Below, in pieces: positions 1 through 8,554 of a DNA stretch of 64,000 bases. This stretch comes from Arthrobacter_M sp030063245. GTDB lineage: Bacteria; Actinomycetota; Actinomycetes; Actinomycetales; Micrococcaceae. The notes under the pieces were generated by a model. It searched no databases. It was not told the origin of the DNA and was given only the letters and a program-made list of their open reading frames with translations. The position numbers and the translations under genes were made by a program. Positions within the stretch are counted from its first letter, which is position 1. The number at the start of each line of letters is the position of its first letter. The DNA is taken from contig NZ_CP180316.1 of assembly GCF_051131705.1 (NCBI RefSeq), positions 1,736,001-1,800,000 of the forward strand, given 5' to 3'.

Positions 1-984
1 GGCGTAGGAACCGGCGACTCCGGCTTGCATGACCGGGTAGCCGACGCCGTACATCTGCGGCAGGACCAGCAGCAGCAATCCCAGAAGTACGCCGCCGGCT
101 GCGGGCCGCAGCCACGCCGGTCCGCGCCACGCCCAGTCGCACAAATCCTCGAACAGGTACAGGATCCTGGTGAAGCCGACGCCGGCAATCGCTGCGAGCA
201 GGCCCAACAGGATAAACAAGGGGTACTCAGCGGCCGAGGTGATCGTGAAGGGTGGTAACTTCAGGAAAGCCTCGTTGCCCAGGAAGCTGCGCCCAATGAT
301 GGAGGCCGTCACCGACGCAAGGACGACCGCGCCGAAGGATCCGGCGGCAAAATCGGCGAGGATGAGTTCCAAGGCGAAGAACACCCCGGCAATCGGAGCG
401 TTGAAGGTGGCGGCGATGCCACCGGCCGCACCACAGGCAACCAACGCCCGGACCCTGGATTCCGGCATCTGGAATACGCGGGCGAGCCAGGACCCCAGCG
501 CCGAGCCGATCTGGACGATGGGGCCCTCCCTGCCGACGGATCCTCCGGAGCCGATGCAGAAGGCTGAGGCCAGCGCTTTGACCAGGGCAACCCGGCCTTT
601 GATCCTGCCGCCGTGCTGGCTGACGGCGTACATCACTTCGGGGACGCCGTGGCCACGGGCCTCGGGGGCGAAGCGCTGGACCAAGGGTCCATATAACAGT
701 CCGCCGACAACCGGGGCCACGACAACGAAAAATCCACCCAGCCAAGGCGCCCATGGATGGCCGGGGTGGCCTTGGCTGGCGGAGTAATCCGCCGTGCCGG
801 TAAAGATGAGGGTGGCGGTGCTGATCAGCCAGCGAAACGCGACGGCGGCCAGTCCCGCGCCTGCACCAACGAGGATGGCCATCGCAACCCACTGGTAGGA
901 AGTTCCCCCGAGCCGCATCGGCAGCTTCCGGACGCTCCTTCCGCCGGGCAACCAGCGTCGGCCGGTCGAATGCAGCGCGGTCAC
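1..984 (-). CDS. ClC-family chloride channel/antiporter, 3' end outside window
   Basis: Inner-membrane anion channel or Cl-/H+ exchanger. The frame is open from a GTG at 984 (preceded by AAGGAG) to the window edge, giving 328 residues without a stop; the C-terminus lies outside. Visible ClC signatures are GHGVPE (residues 111-116, the GSGIP-type anion motif) and GSGGSVGREGP (145-155), whose Glu153 is the equivalent of the gating glutamate. Several hydrophobic helices follow, including the segment around residues 90-100 and those after the GREGP motif. It is divergent from a MarR-type gene with 57 bp between the starts, so that regulator is a natural candidate to control it. Family assignment is secure; channel versus exchanger cannot be decided because the C-terminal part is missing. 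Confidence 0.93.
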   Translation of the reverse strand, partial: MTALHSTGRRWLPGGRSVRKLPMRLGGTSYQWVAMAILVGAGAGLAAVAFRWLISTATLIFTGTADYSASQGHPGHPWAPWLGGFFVVVAPVVGGLLYGPLVQRFAPEARGHGVPEVMYAVSQHGGRIKGRVALVKALASAFCIGSGGSVGREGPIVQIGSALGSWLARVFQMPESRVRALVACGAAGGIAATFNAPIAGVFFALELILADFAAGSFGAVVLASVTASIIGRSFLGNEAFLKLPPFTITSAAEYPLFILLGLLAAIAGVGFTRILYLFEDLCDWAWRGPAWLRPAAGGVLLGLLLLVLPQMYGVGYPVMQAGVAGSYA

Positions 985-1041
985 GTCAAACTCCTTGTTA
1001 GAATATGTATGCAGGGGTGCAATATATGTACTATAGCAACC
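985..1041. promoter_or_regulatory. Divergent promoter region of clc and marR with a repeated AT-rich box
   Basis: This 57-bp region separates two divergent starts and is AT-rich against a GC-rich background. AATATGTA at 1002-1009 and ATATATGTA at 1022-1030 form a direct repeat about 20 bp apart, roughly two helical turns, which would place two protein-binding sites on the same face of DNA. A MarR dimer would be the obvious ligand, but MarR operators are usually inverted repeats, so binding is inference. Confidence 0.4.
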
Positions 1042-1554
1042 ATGACATTATCATCACCCGGCGCTGCCGCCGCATCCCGGCCCGATGCGCCCGTTGGCCC
1101 AGGCTATGAAGTAGTCGATAAGTCGCTGACCGCGTCCCGGGCGCTGCTGGGTGTTATTGCCCGGTCCTTGGCGCTGGTCATGGACGCGGTGACACTTCCA
1201 CAGTTCAGGGTGCTGGTGGTGCTGTCGAACTTCGGCCCGCTCCGAATGGGAGAGCTTGCACTGCGGCTGGGCGCCAACCAATCCAGCTTCAGCCGTTTCG
1301 CGGACCGCATGGTGGCCGGGGGCCTGATCGCCAGATCCGAGAGCACCGAGAATCGCCGTGAGGTGATCATTTCCCTCACAATAGAGGGCTCGCGCATCTA
1401 CGCCGAGGTCACCCGGGCCCGTCGGCAGGAGATATCCGAGGTGCTCAGCCGACTGTCCGGTTCCGAACAGGAGACCGTCCTGGCAGGCTTTGAGGCCTTT
1501 GCCCGCGCAGCCGGTGAACCGCGCGCGGACGAGACCCTGATCCTGGGCATATAG
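1042..1554 (+). CDS. MarR-family transcriptional regulator
   Basis: A 170-residue winged-helix regulator. The helix-turn-helix lies near residues 68-91 (GELALRLGANQSSFSRFADR) and the wing near 96-112, with the basic NRRE segment typical of MarR wings. A longer frame extends upstream, but the ATG at 1042 gives the normal MarR length and leaves a promoter-sized gap to the divergent ClC gene. MarR proteins are usually repressors released by small ligands; the effector cannot be read from sequence. The likely targets are its own promoter and the neighbouring chloride channel. Confidence 0.88.
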   Translation: MTLSSPGAAAASRPDAPVGPGYEVVDKSLTASRALLGVIARSLALVMDAVTLPQFRVLVVLSNFGPLRMGELALRLGANQSSFSRFADRMVAGGLIARSESTENRREVIISLTIEGSRIYAEVTRARRQEISEVLSRLSGSEQETVLAGFEAFARAAGEPRADETLILGI

Positions 1555-1573
1555 GCATGCTTTTTCCGCGGCG

Positions 1574-1618
1574 ATGCCGGTGCCCGCCGGAACGCCGGTG
1601 CCCGCCGGAACGCCGGTG
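1574..1618 (+). repeat. 18-bp GC-rich tandem repeat
   Basis: GCCGGTGCCCGCCGGAAC is present twice in tandem, followed by a partial third unit, at the 5' edge of the SCO1-like remnant. Read in that frame it gives repeated PVPAGT. It may be the proline-rich linker that normally follows a lipoprotein signal in such proteins, or a slippage product. Confidence 0.7.
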
Positions 1619-2110
1619 AGCTTATCCCAGTGCCGAGGGAAAGCAGTCGTCCTGTCCCTTGATGACGACCGGGGCGAAGACCTGTGCATGCTGCTGGCCC
1701 GGATGTCGCCGCAGCAGACCATGATCTCGGGGCAGCAGCCAGTCAGGTGGTCGTCCAGTCCATCAACGCCAACTCCTTTCACCCGAGGCCAACTGATGTG
1801 AAGGACTGGACGGACAGGCACGGTCTCGCCGATGACCCGAACCGGGTTTTCGCAACCGGCACCCCCGCTCAAAGACGCTGCCAGCAAATACGGCGTCCCA
1901 GTTTCCGCGGACCCCAAAACCCAAGAGGTCGTCCACAGCTCCGAACTGTTCTTCATCGATCCGGCCGGCAATGAAGCGGCCATGGGGCAGTTCGGTACTG
2001 AATCCGCCAATACCGCCCCCTTCGCCCACGCCATCGCGCAGATGGCAGTCGATCTGCTGCCACAGGCGGCCGGGAATTCCGTCGGCGGCGCGCAGCCGGC
2101 GGCAGGACCG
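1574..2110 (+). pseudogene. SCO1/SenC-like thioredoxin-fold protein, frameshifted remnant
   Basis: Three consecutive reading frames together spell one SCO1/SenC-like protein. The first carries LSQCRGKAVVLS, the start of the thioredoxin fold. The second carries the middle, ending DDPNRVFATGTPAQ. The third carries KDAASKYGV and then VVHSSELFFIDPAGNE, the usual C-terminal strand with the histidine of SCO proteins. At least two frameshifts separate them. The first cysteine of the copper-binding CxxxC motif also appears lost (RGEDLC). SCO proteins deliver copper to cytochrome oxidase or act as periplasmic thiol reductases. The 5' end begins in an 18-bp tandem repeat encoding PVPAGT units, and no secretion signal is visible, so the N-terminus is missing too. 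Confidence 0.6.
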
Positions 2111-2222
2111 CCGTCGGGCTCCAGCAGCGCTGAACTGACACGCCGGCCCCCAACTTCTCTCTTGCCCTGCTCAACGGCGCGTCGACAGCCGTGTCCGTGG
2201 CCTCCACGAGGGGAATATACAG

Positions 2223-2423
2223 GTGGTAAACTTCTGGGTTAGCCCCGCCTACTGGTTCCTCATGCAGCTTGGCATGATCATCGGGTTCGCCACCGCGTGG
2301 CCAGCAAATGTTTCGCTTATCCGCAAAGGCCTTAGGGAAGCTATGTATCGGCTGATGGACGCCGCGACTGCACCTTGCTTCCTCACCGCCGGGCCCGGGG
2401 CCGGGTCCGTGCCGGGAGAGTAG
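2223..2423 (+). pseudogene. DUF4396-like membrane protein, C-terminal fragment
   Basis: The translated segment contains YWFLMQLGMIIGF and ATAWPANVSLIRKGLREAM, which resembles the conserved end of DUF4396 membrane proteins (aromatic-rich helix, then a P.N...I++G motif). Nothing upstream in this frame completes the protein, and the tail after the motif looks random. I read it as the 3' remnant of a truncated gene. Family recognition is from memory of the motif and is moderate in certainty. Confidence 0.45.
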
Positions 2424-2432
2424 GCTTCGACT

Positions 2433-3890
2433 GTGCCTGATGTAGAGCCTTTCAGTCTTGTCATCCTCCTGGTGGCGGCAGCCTTGATGGTGGCAGTCGC
2501 GTCGAACCGCCTGGGCCAGCGAATACGCGTTCCCGCTCCGGCGCTCTTCCTCGTCGTTGCAGCAGTCGCATCGGACCTCTTTCCGGTCCTTGGCCAGGTG
2601 CCGATCAAAGTTGACGAGCGTATTGTCACGGTGGCCCTCGTCTTCATTCTGTTCGACGGTGGAATGCACATTGGCTTCAGACGCTTCCGGAGTGCCTCGG
2701 CCGCGATCGTCTGGATCGGAGTTGCCGGGACGGCTGTGACGGCAGCCGCCCTTGCCGCAGCCGCCCATTACTTCTTCGGGTTTGACTGGCGAGCGTCGCT
2801 GCTGTTGGGAGCGGCGCTCTCACCCACGGACCCCGCGGTGGTCTTTTCAGTCCTCGGAGGCCGTGAAATCGCCGGCCGCAGCGGGACGATCCTCGAAGGA
2901 GAGTCGGGCGCGAACGATCCTGTCGGCATTGCCCTGATGGCCAGTCTCCTTGCCGCCGGCGGCGGAGGCCTGTCAGCGGTGGCCGGAGGCGTGGGCGAAT
3001 TCCTCCTGCAGATGGGGGTCGGAGCCGTTGTCGGGATCCTCGGGGGCTATGGACTGATGAAATTGATGCGCCATGTTGGCCTGCCGAACGAGTCGCTCCA
3101 TTCGGTACGGGCGATCGCCTGCGCCGCTTTCATCTACGCGGCGGCCACCATGCTTCACGGATCGGGGTTCCTCGCCGTCTTCCTGGCAGGGATCATAGTT
3201 GGTGATTCCCGGGCGCCTTACAAACTGGAGATCGAGCGTTTTGCCTCCGGTATTGCCAGTATCTCGGAAATTGTCGCGTTCGCCGTACTGGGATTGAGTG
3301 TCTCACTTCGCGACGTCCTCAGCTCGGGAGTGGTAATGATCGGTCTTGCCCTGGCGGGGCTGCTGATCCTTGTTATCCGACCGGTCCTGGTTGGATTGTT
3401 GTCTGTCAGGATCAAACTCAAGCTGGGGGAGCGGGCGTTTATTCTTGGTGCCGGGCTGAAGGGTGCTGTGCCGATTCTTTTGGGCATGTATATCCTCGGG
3501 TCCGGTGCCGAAGACGCCCAAGCCATGTATTCCATCATCTTCATCGTCGTACTTATCTCGGTTGTCCTTCAGGGGGGCCTGTTGCCTTATTTGGCGTCCA
3601 CATTCCAGGTGCCGATGCGTCGGGTGGAGCAGCAGCCATGGGCTCTTGGAATGCGGTTCAGCGATGAACCGCACGGCCTCCACCGGTTTGTTGTTGCCGA
3701 AGGTTCCGCTGCCGACGGGGCTACAATCGCTGATCTGGAGCTGGGCGAAGACGGCTGGATCAGCATGGTCCGCCGCGACGGACATCTTGTCCAAGTCCGA
3801 GGCGGCATGCAACTGCGGGCCGGAGATTCGGTGCTTACCCTCTCAGAGACCGCAGAGACAGTCGCTGACCTCTTCGGGCCGCGAGCCTGA
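2433..3890 (+). CDS. CPA1-type potassium or sodium/proton antiporter with C-terminal TrkA-C domain
   Basis: A 485-residue membrane protein starting at GTG 2433. Residues 1-395 contain about a dozen hydrophobic helices with the CPA1 hallmarks LFDGGMHI, ALSPTDPAVVFSVL (the TDPA ion-site motif) and EGESGANDP (the ESG.NDP motif). Residues 400-485 are soluble and look like a TrkA-C/RCK-C domain (FVVAEGSAADG, LRAGDSVLTL), which senses nucleotides or ions in the CvrA/NhaP2 group. It probably exports K+ or Na+ in exchange for protons for cell-volume or pH control. The gene is intact and stands alone between remnants. Confidence 0.9.
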   Translation: MPDVEPFSLVILLVAAALMVAVASNRLGQRIRVPAPALFLVVAAVASDLFPVLGQVPIKVDERIVTVALVFILFDGGMHIGFRRFRSASAAIVWIGVAGTAVTAAALAAAAHYFFGFDWRASLLLGAALSPTDPAVVFSVLGGREIAGRSGTILEGESGANDPVGIALMASLLAAGGGGLSAVAGGVGEFLLQMGVGAVVGILGGYGLMKLMRHVGLPNESLHSVRAIACAAFIYAAATMLHGSGFLAVFLAGIIVGDSRAPYKLEIERFASGIASISEIVAFAVLGLSVSLRDVLSSGVVMIGLALAGLLILVIRPVLVGLLSVRIKLKLGERAFILGAGLKGAVPILLGMYILGSGAEDAQAMYSIIFIVVLISVVLQGGLLPYLASTFQVPMRRVEQQPWALGMRFSDEPHGLHRFVVAEGSAADGATIADLELGEDGWISMVRRDGHLVQVRGGMQLRAGDSVLTLSETAETVADLFGPRA

Positions 3891-3894
3891 AGCA

Positions 3895-4238
3895 GCCCCG
3901 CGGCGCCAGCTGACATCCCCAGTCCGCAGGGTATCGTTTCCCCACCGTCCGCCACGCGGTCCGCATCAGCTCACGCGCCGCGGTCTTCGATGTCTTCGTC
4001 GCCAGCCACGCCACGTGCGCGTCGAACTGGTATGTGTGGCCGGCACCGTGCCTGGTCCACGGCATAGCCTGGACGACCACCCCGTGGACCAGACAATTTC
4101 ACCCGTGGGGCGTCGGCTTCCTGGTAGACCATCCCTGGTGTCCCAGTCCAGTGACCGCCCTTCGGCGGCCACCGCACCGCCCAAATCGTATCGGGGGGAC
4201 CGATTCATGCACATCCTTTGGAAAATACTCGCAAAATT
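3895..4238 (-). pseudogene. Decayed ISL3-type transposase N-terminal fragment
   Basis: On the minus strand, scattered frames match the neighbouring intact ISL3 transposase: PRYDLGG, then DAPRV, then PWTRHGAGHTYQFDA and HVAWLATKTSKTA, RELMRTAWRTVG. The same order occurs in the intact copy (RRYDRGG, ESPRV, PWARHQAGHT, IAWLATQTSKSA, LMRIAWRTVG), but the residues differ, so this is a different and older relative with frameshifts. Its distal part is missing. The intact element at 4239 was inserted right against it. Confidence 0.7.
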
Positions 4239-5675
4239 GGCTCTCCTGACACATCCGTGGGTCATTTCCGTCCCGGGAGCACCGGTTTACGGCCACCCAG
4301 GCTGAGCATGGCCAGGCTGATCAGGGCCTCGGGGGACTTGAACCCGAACGCCACCCGGGTGATCAGCCTGATCTTCGTATTCATGGATTCAATCCGTCCG
4401 TTCGACAGCCCGTGTTCGATGGATGCCAGGATGCTGTCGCGGTGCTTGACGATGGCCTTTTGGAGTTTCACGAAGGAGGGGATCCTGGATCTCCTGGCCC
4501 AGGACACCCATCGGTCCAGGGCCACCACGGCTTCGGCATAAGGGAGCTTGAAGACCGTGCGCAGCCCTTCCTTCAAGTAGTAGGCCCGGCCCAGGACGGG
4601 GTCGGTCTGCACGATCCAGGACAGCTTCGCCTGCTGCTTTTCGGTGAGGTCCTCGGGGTTCTTCCAGAGTGCGTAGCGGCTGTTCTTCAGCTTGGTGGCC
4701 CGCTCACTGTCGGGCCTCTCCGGCGCGACCTTGGGTGGTCGTCCGCGGCCACGGGCCGGTTCGTTCTCCCGGGCCGCTTTCCGTGCCCGGTTCCAGGCGG
4801 TGCGCCGCTCTGCATCCAGGGCGTCGGTGGCCCACATGACGATGTGGAACGGGTCGGCCACGCGGACCGCTTGGGGGCAGCGCGCGGCCACGACGGTGGC
4901 GATCCACTCGGCCGCATCCGCGGATACATGCGTGATCTCGGTGCACCGTTCGTCCCCCAGAGCGTCGAAGAACTTGCCCAGGGTGGCCTTGTCCCGTCCC
5001 GGCGAGGCCCAGATGAGCCGGCCCGAATCATGGTCCACGACCACGGTGAGGTACTTGTGTCCGCGCTTGTAAGAGATCTCGTCAATGCCAATGCGTGTCA
5101 GGTTCGCGAACGGGTCGAAGGTCGCGGCGGTGTCCTTCCAAACCCGATCGATGATCGAGCCCACGGTGCGCCAGGCGATGCGCATCAACTGGGTGACAGC
5201 GCTCTTGGAAGTCTGGGTGGCCAGCCAGGCGATCTGCTGGTCAAAGATCCTGGTGTGGCCAGCCTGGTGCCGGGCCCACGGGACGGCGGCGACGGTGACC
5301 CCGTGCTCGGGGCAGCGCACCCGCGGTGATTCGGCGACCAGGTAGGTTTCGATGGTTCCCAGATCCAGGGTCCGCCATCTCCTGGGACCACCGCCGCGGT
5401 CGTATCGGCGGCACCGCCTGGAACAGATCCCGCACCGGTTGCGCATGGACTTCATGGGGCTCACCAAGGCGATGAAAACACCGGTGTCCTCCTCGAAATC
5501 CAGACCCCGGACAATCGTTTTTTCGACACCCAGCAGGGTGCACCATATGCTTGATTTCTGCACGCCGTTTTCCAACCTCGATTTTTGTACCTTTGACAGT
5601 CAAAAATCCTAGGTAGAAAGCGGCGTGTGGTCGTTAAGGCGCGCAGGTCACGCCCACGGATATGTCACAAGAGCC
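4239..5675 (-). mobile_element. Complete ISL3-family insertion sequence with 8-bp target duplication
   Basis: The element is 1437 bp. Its left end reads GGCTCTCCTGACACATCCGT and the right end, on the opposite strand, reads GGCTCTTGTGACATATCCGT, an imperfect terminal inverted repeat of the kind ISL3 elements have. Immediately outside, GCAAAATT occurs at 4231-4238 and again at 5676-5683, the expected 8-bp duplication. One transposase gene fills the interior. Perfect duplication and an intact gene suggest a recent insertion. Confidence 0.92.
4262..5575 (-). CDS. ISL3-family transposase
   Basis: A 437-residue DDE transposase. An N-terminal zinc-finger region carries CGICSRRC (about residues 48-55) and RCPEHG (87-92). 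A helix-turn-helix-like middle region contains LATQTSKSAVTQLMRIAWRTVG. The catalytic core shows GIDEIS (Asp165), VADPFH (second Asp) and NGRIESMNTKIR (Glu), followed by the RVAFGFKS end typical of the family. Length and motifs are complete, so the element is probably active. The gene runs inward from the right end of the insertion sequence. Confidence 0.93.
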   Translation of the reverse strand: MENGVQKSSIWCTLLGVEKTIVRGLDFEEDTGVFIALVSPMKSMRNRCGICSRRCRRYDRGGGPRRWRTLDLGTIETYLVAESPRVRCPEHGVTVAAVPWARHQAGHTRIFDQQIAWLATQTSKSAVTQLMRIAWRTVGSIIDRVWKDTAATFDPFANLTRIGIDEISYKRGHKYLTVVVDHDSGRLIWASPGRDKATLGKFFDALGDERCTEITHVSADAAEWIATVVAARCPQAVRVADPFHIVMWATDALDAERRTAWNRARKAARENEPARGRGRPPKVAPERPDSERATKLKNSRYALWKNPEDLTEKQQAKLSWIVQTDPVLGRAYYLKEGLRTVFKLPYAEAVVALDRWVSWARRSRIPSFVKLQKAIVKHRDSILASIEHGLSNGRIESMNTKIRLITRVAFGFKSPEALISLAMLSLGGRKPVLPGRK

Positions 5676-5731
5676 GCAAAATTTCTGGCCACGGCCGGGC
5701 ACTCTTGGTGTGCTGGAGGGAGGGTTATGGG

Positions 5732-5947
5732 TTGACGTTGTCTGCGCGCAGGGAAATCACGAAGAAGGAAACCGCGGAGTATTTCTGGGCTTCAAAGAAG
5801 GGTCGGGGCGAGATCTTGGACCGGTTGGTGGCCGCGGTTGGCTGGTCCCGGGCCAATGTCCGCCGCCGACTGCACAACGCCCTGACCCGGAGCGGACCAG
5901 GCGCGGCGGTGAAGCGAGCCCCGGGCCGGTGGCGGCTGCGACGATGA
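5732..5947 (+). pseudogene. Integrase/transposase N-terminal fragment
   Basis: The frame reads SARREITKKETAEYFWASK, then KGRGEILDRLVAAVGWSRAN and VRRRLHNAL. This resembles the N-terminal helix-turn-helix of IS1202-type or similar integrase-catalytic transposases, whose consensus has an Arg-Glu-Ile-Thr start, a K+.RG.ILD.LV segment and GWSRANARRRL. The frame ends after RWRLRR with no catalytic domain downstream. It is a truncated remnant cut short on its 3' side. Confidence 0.55.
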
Positions 5948-6115
5948 ATGCGCCCACCACCGGCGACCACCAGGAGCGGACGATTGCGAGTCCGCGGCTT
6001 TTTCGTGGGTAGCTCATGGGGCGAACGTCGTGGCCGTCCGAAGGTTGTTAAAACTGAGCATGACAGAGTAAGCCTCCCAGCCCGAAGTGCTGTTGGTGGG
6101 CATGGGGCCATGGAA

Positions 6116-6988
6116 TCAGATACTGCCGAGTCTGGTAATGACGTCGGAGGCTTTCAGTGGCGCTCGGCCCAGTACCCTGGCAGCTTCGGTGGTCGGCGTG
6201 TAGGAGCGGTCGGTATCCATGAAGGCTGCGGCCTGGTTCTTGCGAGCGAAGGCCGGGTTGACGGGTCGGGCGAGCGCGGCCAATGCCCGCAACACCGGGC
6301 GGGGTATGTGATGTACCGTGCCGTTCCAGCCGCGCGCCGCCTGAAGCACGTGCGCGAGTTCGGTCATCGATATTGGCTCACCGGCCACTTCAACGAGCTG
6401 CCCGCGAAGTGTTGTGTCTGTGCAAGCGCGGCTGACGACGGCTGCGACGTCCGTTGCGGAGACGAAGGCGATGGGCTGATGGCCATGCCCGAAGACCACC
6501 GGACGCCCCGACTTTCCCGCCGTCTGGGTGAGGATACCCAGCCAGGTCTCCATGAATGGAGACGCACGCACGATGGTCCATGGGGCGCCGCTGGCGAACA
6601 GGTGCTGCTCGGCGGCGTACTTCGCACGGAACAGCTCGAGAGGGCCATCAGCGGCAGCACCGATCACCGAGACCAGCACTACGCTGGCACCGACCATAGC
6701 GGCCGCATCGATGAGATTGGCGTTGCCTCGCTCGTCGACATCTCTCGGTCCGGCGCCGCGGCCGCCGAGGAATCCGTGCACTGCGGAGACGACCACCGAC
6801 GCACCGCCCAGCACCTCGTCGAGGCCGGGCTGACGGACGTCAACCGCCCGCACGTCAACGTCGTAGCCCAGCACGGCGCGTGCACGTCCGGCGTCTCGAA
6901 CGAGCACCCGGACCTGTTCGCCCCGGAGGAGAATATCGTTGACCACCTGCCGGCCGACCAGCCCACTGCCGCCGGCGATCACAATCAT
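6116..6988 (-). CDS. NmrA-like NAD(P)-binding atypical short-chain reductase
   Basis: A 290-residue Rossmann-fold protein. The nucleotide-binding motif IAGGSGLVGRQV starts at residue 4, of the GGxGxxG type seen in atypical SDRs (NmrA, NAD(P)H-binding DUF families). The YxxxK dyad of classical SDRs is not in its usual place, so it may be a sensor or an isomerase/reductase of the atypical class. It lies 10 bp downstream of the SnoaL-like gene on the same strand and is probably co-transcribed with it, both facing a TetR gene. Substrate unknown. Confidence 0.85.
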   Translation of the reverse strand: MIVIAGGSGLVGRQVVNDILLRGEQVRVLVRDAGRARAVLGYDVDVRAVDVRQPGLDEVLGGASVVVSAVHGFLGGRGAGPRDVDERGNANLIDAAAMVGASVVLVSVIGAAADGPLELFRAKYAAEQHLFASGAPWTIVRASPFMETWLGILTQTAGKSGRPVVFGHGHQPIAFVSATDVAAVVSRACTDTTLRGQLVEVAGEPISMTELAHVLQAARGWNGTVHHIPRPVLRALAALARPVNPAFARKNQAAAFMDTDRSYTPTTEAARVLGRAPLKASDVITRLGSI

Positions 6989-6998
6989 GTTTGCCGGA

Positions 6999-7424
6999 TC
7001 ATGACGAGGTCGCCGCGTGCACTTGTTGCCTGACAGCAGCGTCGGCGTTCGCGCCGTTGTTCTCGTCGACGGGTTCGAGGTAGAAACGGGCCGACATAGC
7101 CTGGCCGTGCTGGAGGGTAAAGATGATGACGCCGCGCATCAGGTGCCGGGTGCCGTCACGCCGGGTGCCGCTCATCTCCCACTCCGACCAGACGTCGGGG
7201 CCGTTCGCCACCCAATGCAACACCCTGGAGTGAACATCAGGCACGAAGGCGAAAATTTGCTGCCAGTTGGCACGGACCTGCTGCTCGCCCTGGAAGTCCC
7301 GATTCGGGTGAGCGGGTGTCTGGTTGCGATAGGCCGGACTGAAACAAGCCACGAGCGCGTCCAGATCATGGGCGTTCGTCGCTTGCTGGAGCGTGAGGAG
7401 GAACGGATGTGCGTCGGCATTCAT
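6999..7424 (-). CDS. SnoaL-like/NTF2-fold protein
   Basis: A 141-residue protein with the pattern of the SnoaL-like polyketide-cyclase fold: an N-terminal helix (LQQATNAHDLDALVACFSP), then strands including WVANGPDVWSEWEMSGTRRDG and a final MSARFYLEPVDEN. Such proteins are small enzymes or binding modules for hydrophobic ligands. It is the first gene of a two-gene unit with the NmrA-like reductase, starts at ATG 7424, and its promoter region contains a palindrome likely bound by the divergent TetR protein. Confidence 0.82.
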   Translation of the reverse strand: MNADAHPFLLTLQQATNAHDLDALVACFSPAYRNQTPAHPNRDFQGEQQVRANWQQIFAFVPDVHSRVLHWVANGPDVWSEWEMSGTRRDGTRHLMRGVIIFTLQHGQAMSARFYLEPVDENNGANADAAVRQQVHAATSS

Positions 7425-7440
7425 GAGAGCCTAGATTCCA

Positions 7441-7456
7441 TTACAGTAGTCTGTAA
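7441..7456. promoter_or_regulatory. Palindromic operator TTACAG-N4-CTGTAA
   Basis: TTACAGTAGTCTGTAA is a perfect inverted repeat with 6-bp arms in the 58-bp gap between the SnoaL-like gene and the TetR gene. Its position, just upstream of both starts, is what is expected of a TetR operator controlling both directions. The palindrome is seen directly; binding is inference. Confidence 0.65.
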
Positions 7457-7482
7457 CTAATGATCCAATCATGGGGTGAGCG

Positions 7483-8109
7483 ATGACCGACGTCAAGAGG
7501 CGATATGACGTTTCGGCGCGACGTGCCCGCGCGGAACGAGCAACCCAAATGCTGGTGGACACCGCGCGTGAGATGCTGCTGCGCGATGGCTATGCGGCGA
7601 CAACGATTCCGAACCTCGCACGGGCGTGCGGGGTCTCAGCGGAGTCGGTGTACAAGCGTTTCGCCGGCAAATCAGGCCTGGTCCAAGCCGTCATTGCCCA
7701 GGCGCTACAGGGCGTCAGCCCGGTAACGGCCGAGACCCGTTCCGATGCCCTGGCCGCCGACGAACTTGGATCGTTGGCGCGCGGGTGGGGTCGGCTGGCA
7801 TCCGAGGTCGCACCCCGAGTCGCGCCTATCCTGTTGGTCGTCCACGCCGCCGCTGCACAAGACGAAGAAATCGCCGTACTTCAGAAAGAACTCGACGACG
7901 CTCGCCGGGCCCGAATGACCGACAACGCGCGCCGTATCGCCAACGCCGGACACCTCCCGGACGGAATTCCGATCGAGTGGGTCGGCGACATCCTCTGGAC
8001 CTACAGCTCCCCGCAGGTGTATGACCTGCTCGTGCTGCGCAGCGGCTGGACCCTAGACCAGTACGCCGACTTCATAGCGGACGGGGTGATCGCTCACCTG
8101 CGCGCCTGA
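7483..8109 (+). CDS. TetR-family transcriptional regulator
   Basis: A 208-residue regulator. The N-terminal DNA-binding domain contains ATQMLVDTAREMLLRDGYAA followed by the helix-turn-helix TIPNLARACGVSAESVYKRF and the usual K.GL segment. The C-terminal ligand-binding part has no recognised signature. It starts at ATG 7483 and is divergent from the SnoaL/reductase pair with a palindrome between them, so it most likely represses that pair until a small molecule binds. Confidence 0.9.
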   Translation: MTDVKRRYDVSARRARAERATQMLVDTAREMLLRDGYAATTIPNLARACGVSAESVYKRFAGKSGLVQAVIAQALQGVSPVTAETRSDALAADELGSLARGWGRLASEVAPRVAPILLVVHAAAAQDEEIAVLQKELDDARRARMTDNARRIANAGHLPDGIPIEWVGDILWTYSSPQVYDLLVLRSGWTLDQYADFIADGVIAHLRA

Positions 8110-8395
8110 TCAATTGACCACCGAAACGCGCCCTCCAGCCCGGCTGGAAGCCAACGCTGCACACTGGCAAGCCAAACTCCCAGATCGCAGTGTGATCAAG
8201 TTTGCTGCCCACAAGTGGGACCACCACTGGGTGTTGTAGATCTGCGAACGAGGCAAGCACGCAATCCAACGGATCGACTGGAAGGAATGAAACCGGCACG
8301 GACGATCCGGTTCGCAACTAAAGGCAGTTGGTGGTGAAGTCCGGTGGATGTTTGCTGAACAAGAAGTTATATCGGTTGCAAGGTGTTCCGGCGTC

Positions 8396-8418
8396 CGGGG
8401 CATCGCCCCGACTTTTCC
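8396..8418 (+). terminator. Possible intrinsic terminator
   Basis: CGGGGC (8396-8401), loop ATC, then GCCCCG (8405-8410) form a perfect 6-bp stem followed by ACTTTTCC. The stem and short T-run fit a weak Rho-independent terminator, but the TetR gene ends almost 290 bp upstream, so its target transcript is unclear. Confidence 0.35.
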
Positions 8419-8535
8419 GGATTGGGCGTGTTGACAGTGTCAACGCATTTCCTGCCGGACTGACCCCCGAGTGCGTCGGACTGTAGGATTCCGCATGTTT
8501 CCGCGGGTGCCCAGCGTTTGCAAGTGGGAATCCAG

Positions 8536-8554
8536 GGTTCGAGTCCCACCTCGG
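8536..8554 (+). other. tRNA 3'-end-like scar, candidate attachment site (left)
   Basis: GGTTCGAGTCCCACCTCGG looks like the T-loop and 3' acceptor side of a tRNA gene, but the 5' half of the T stem does not pair properly and no complete cloverleaf is upstream. The same 19 bases occur in the same orientation at 39910-39928. Integrative elements commonly use tRNA 3' ends as attachment sites, so the two copies could be ends of an island about 31 kb long. Confidence 0.4.
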
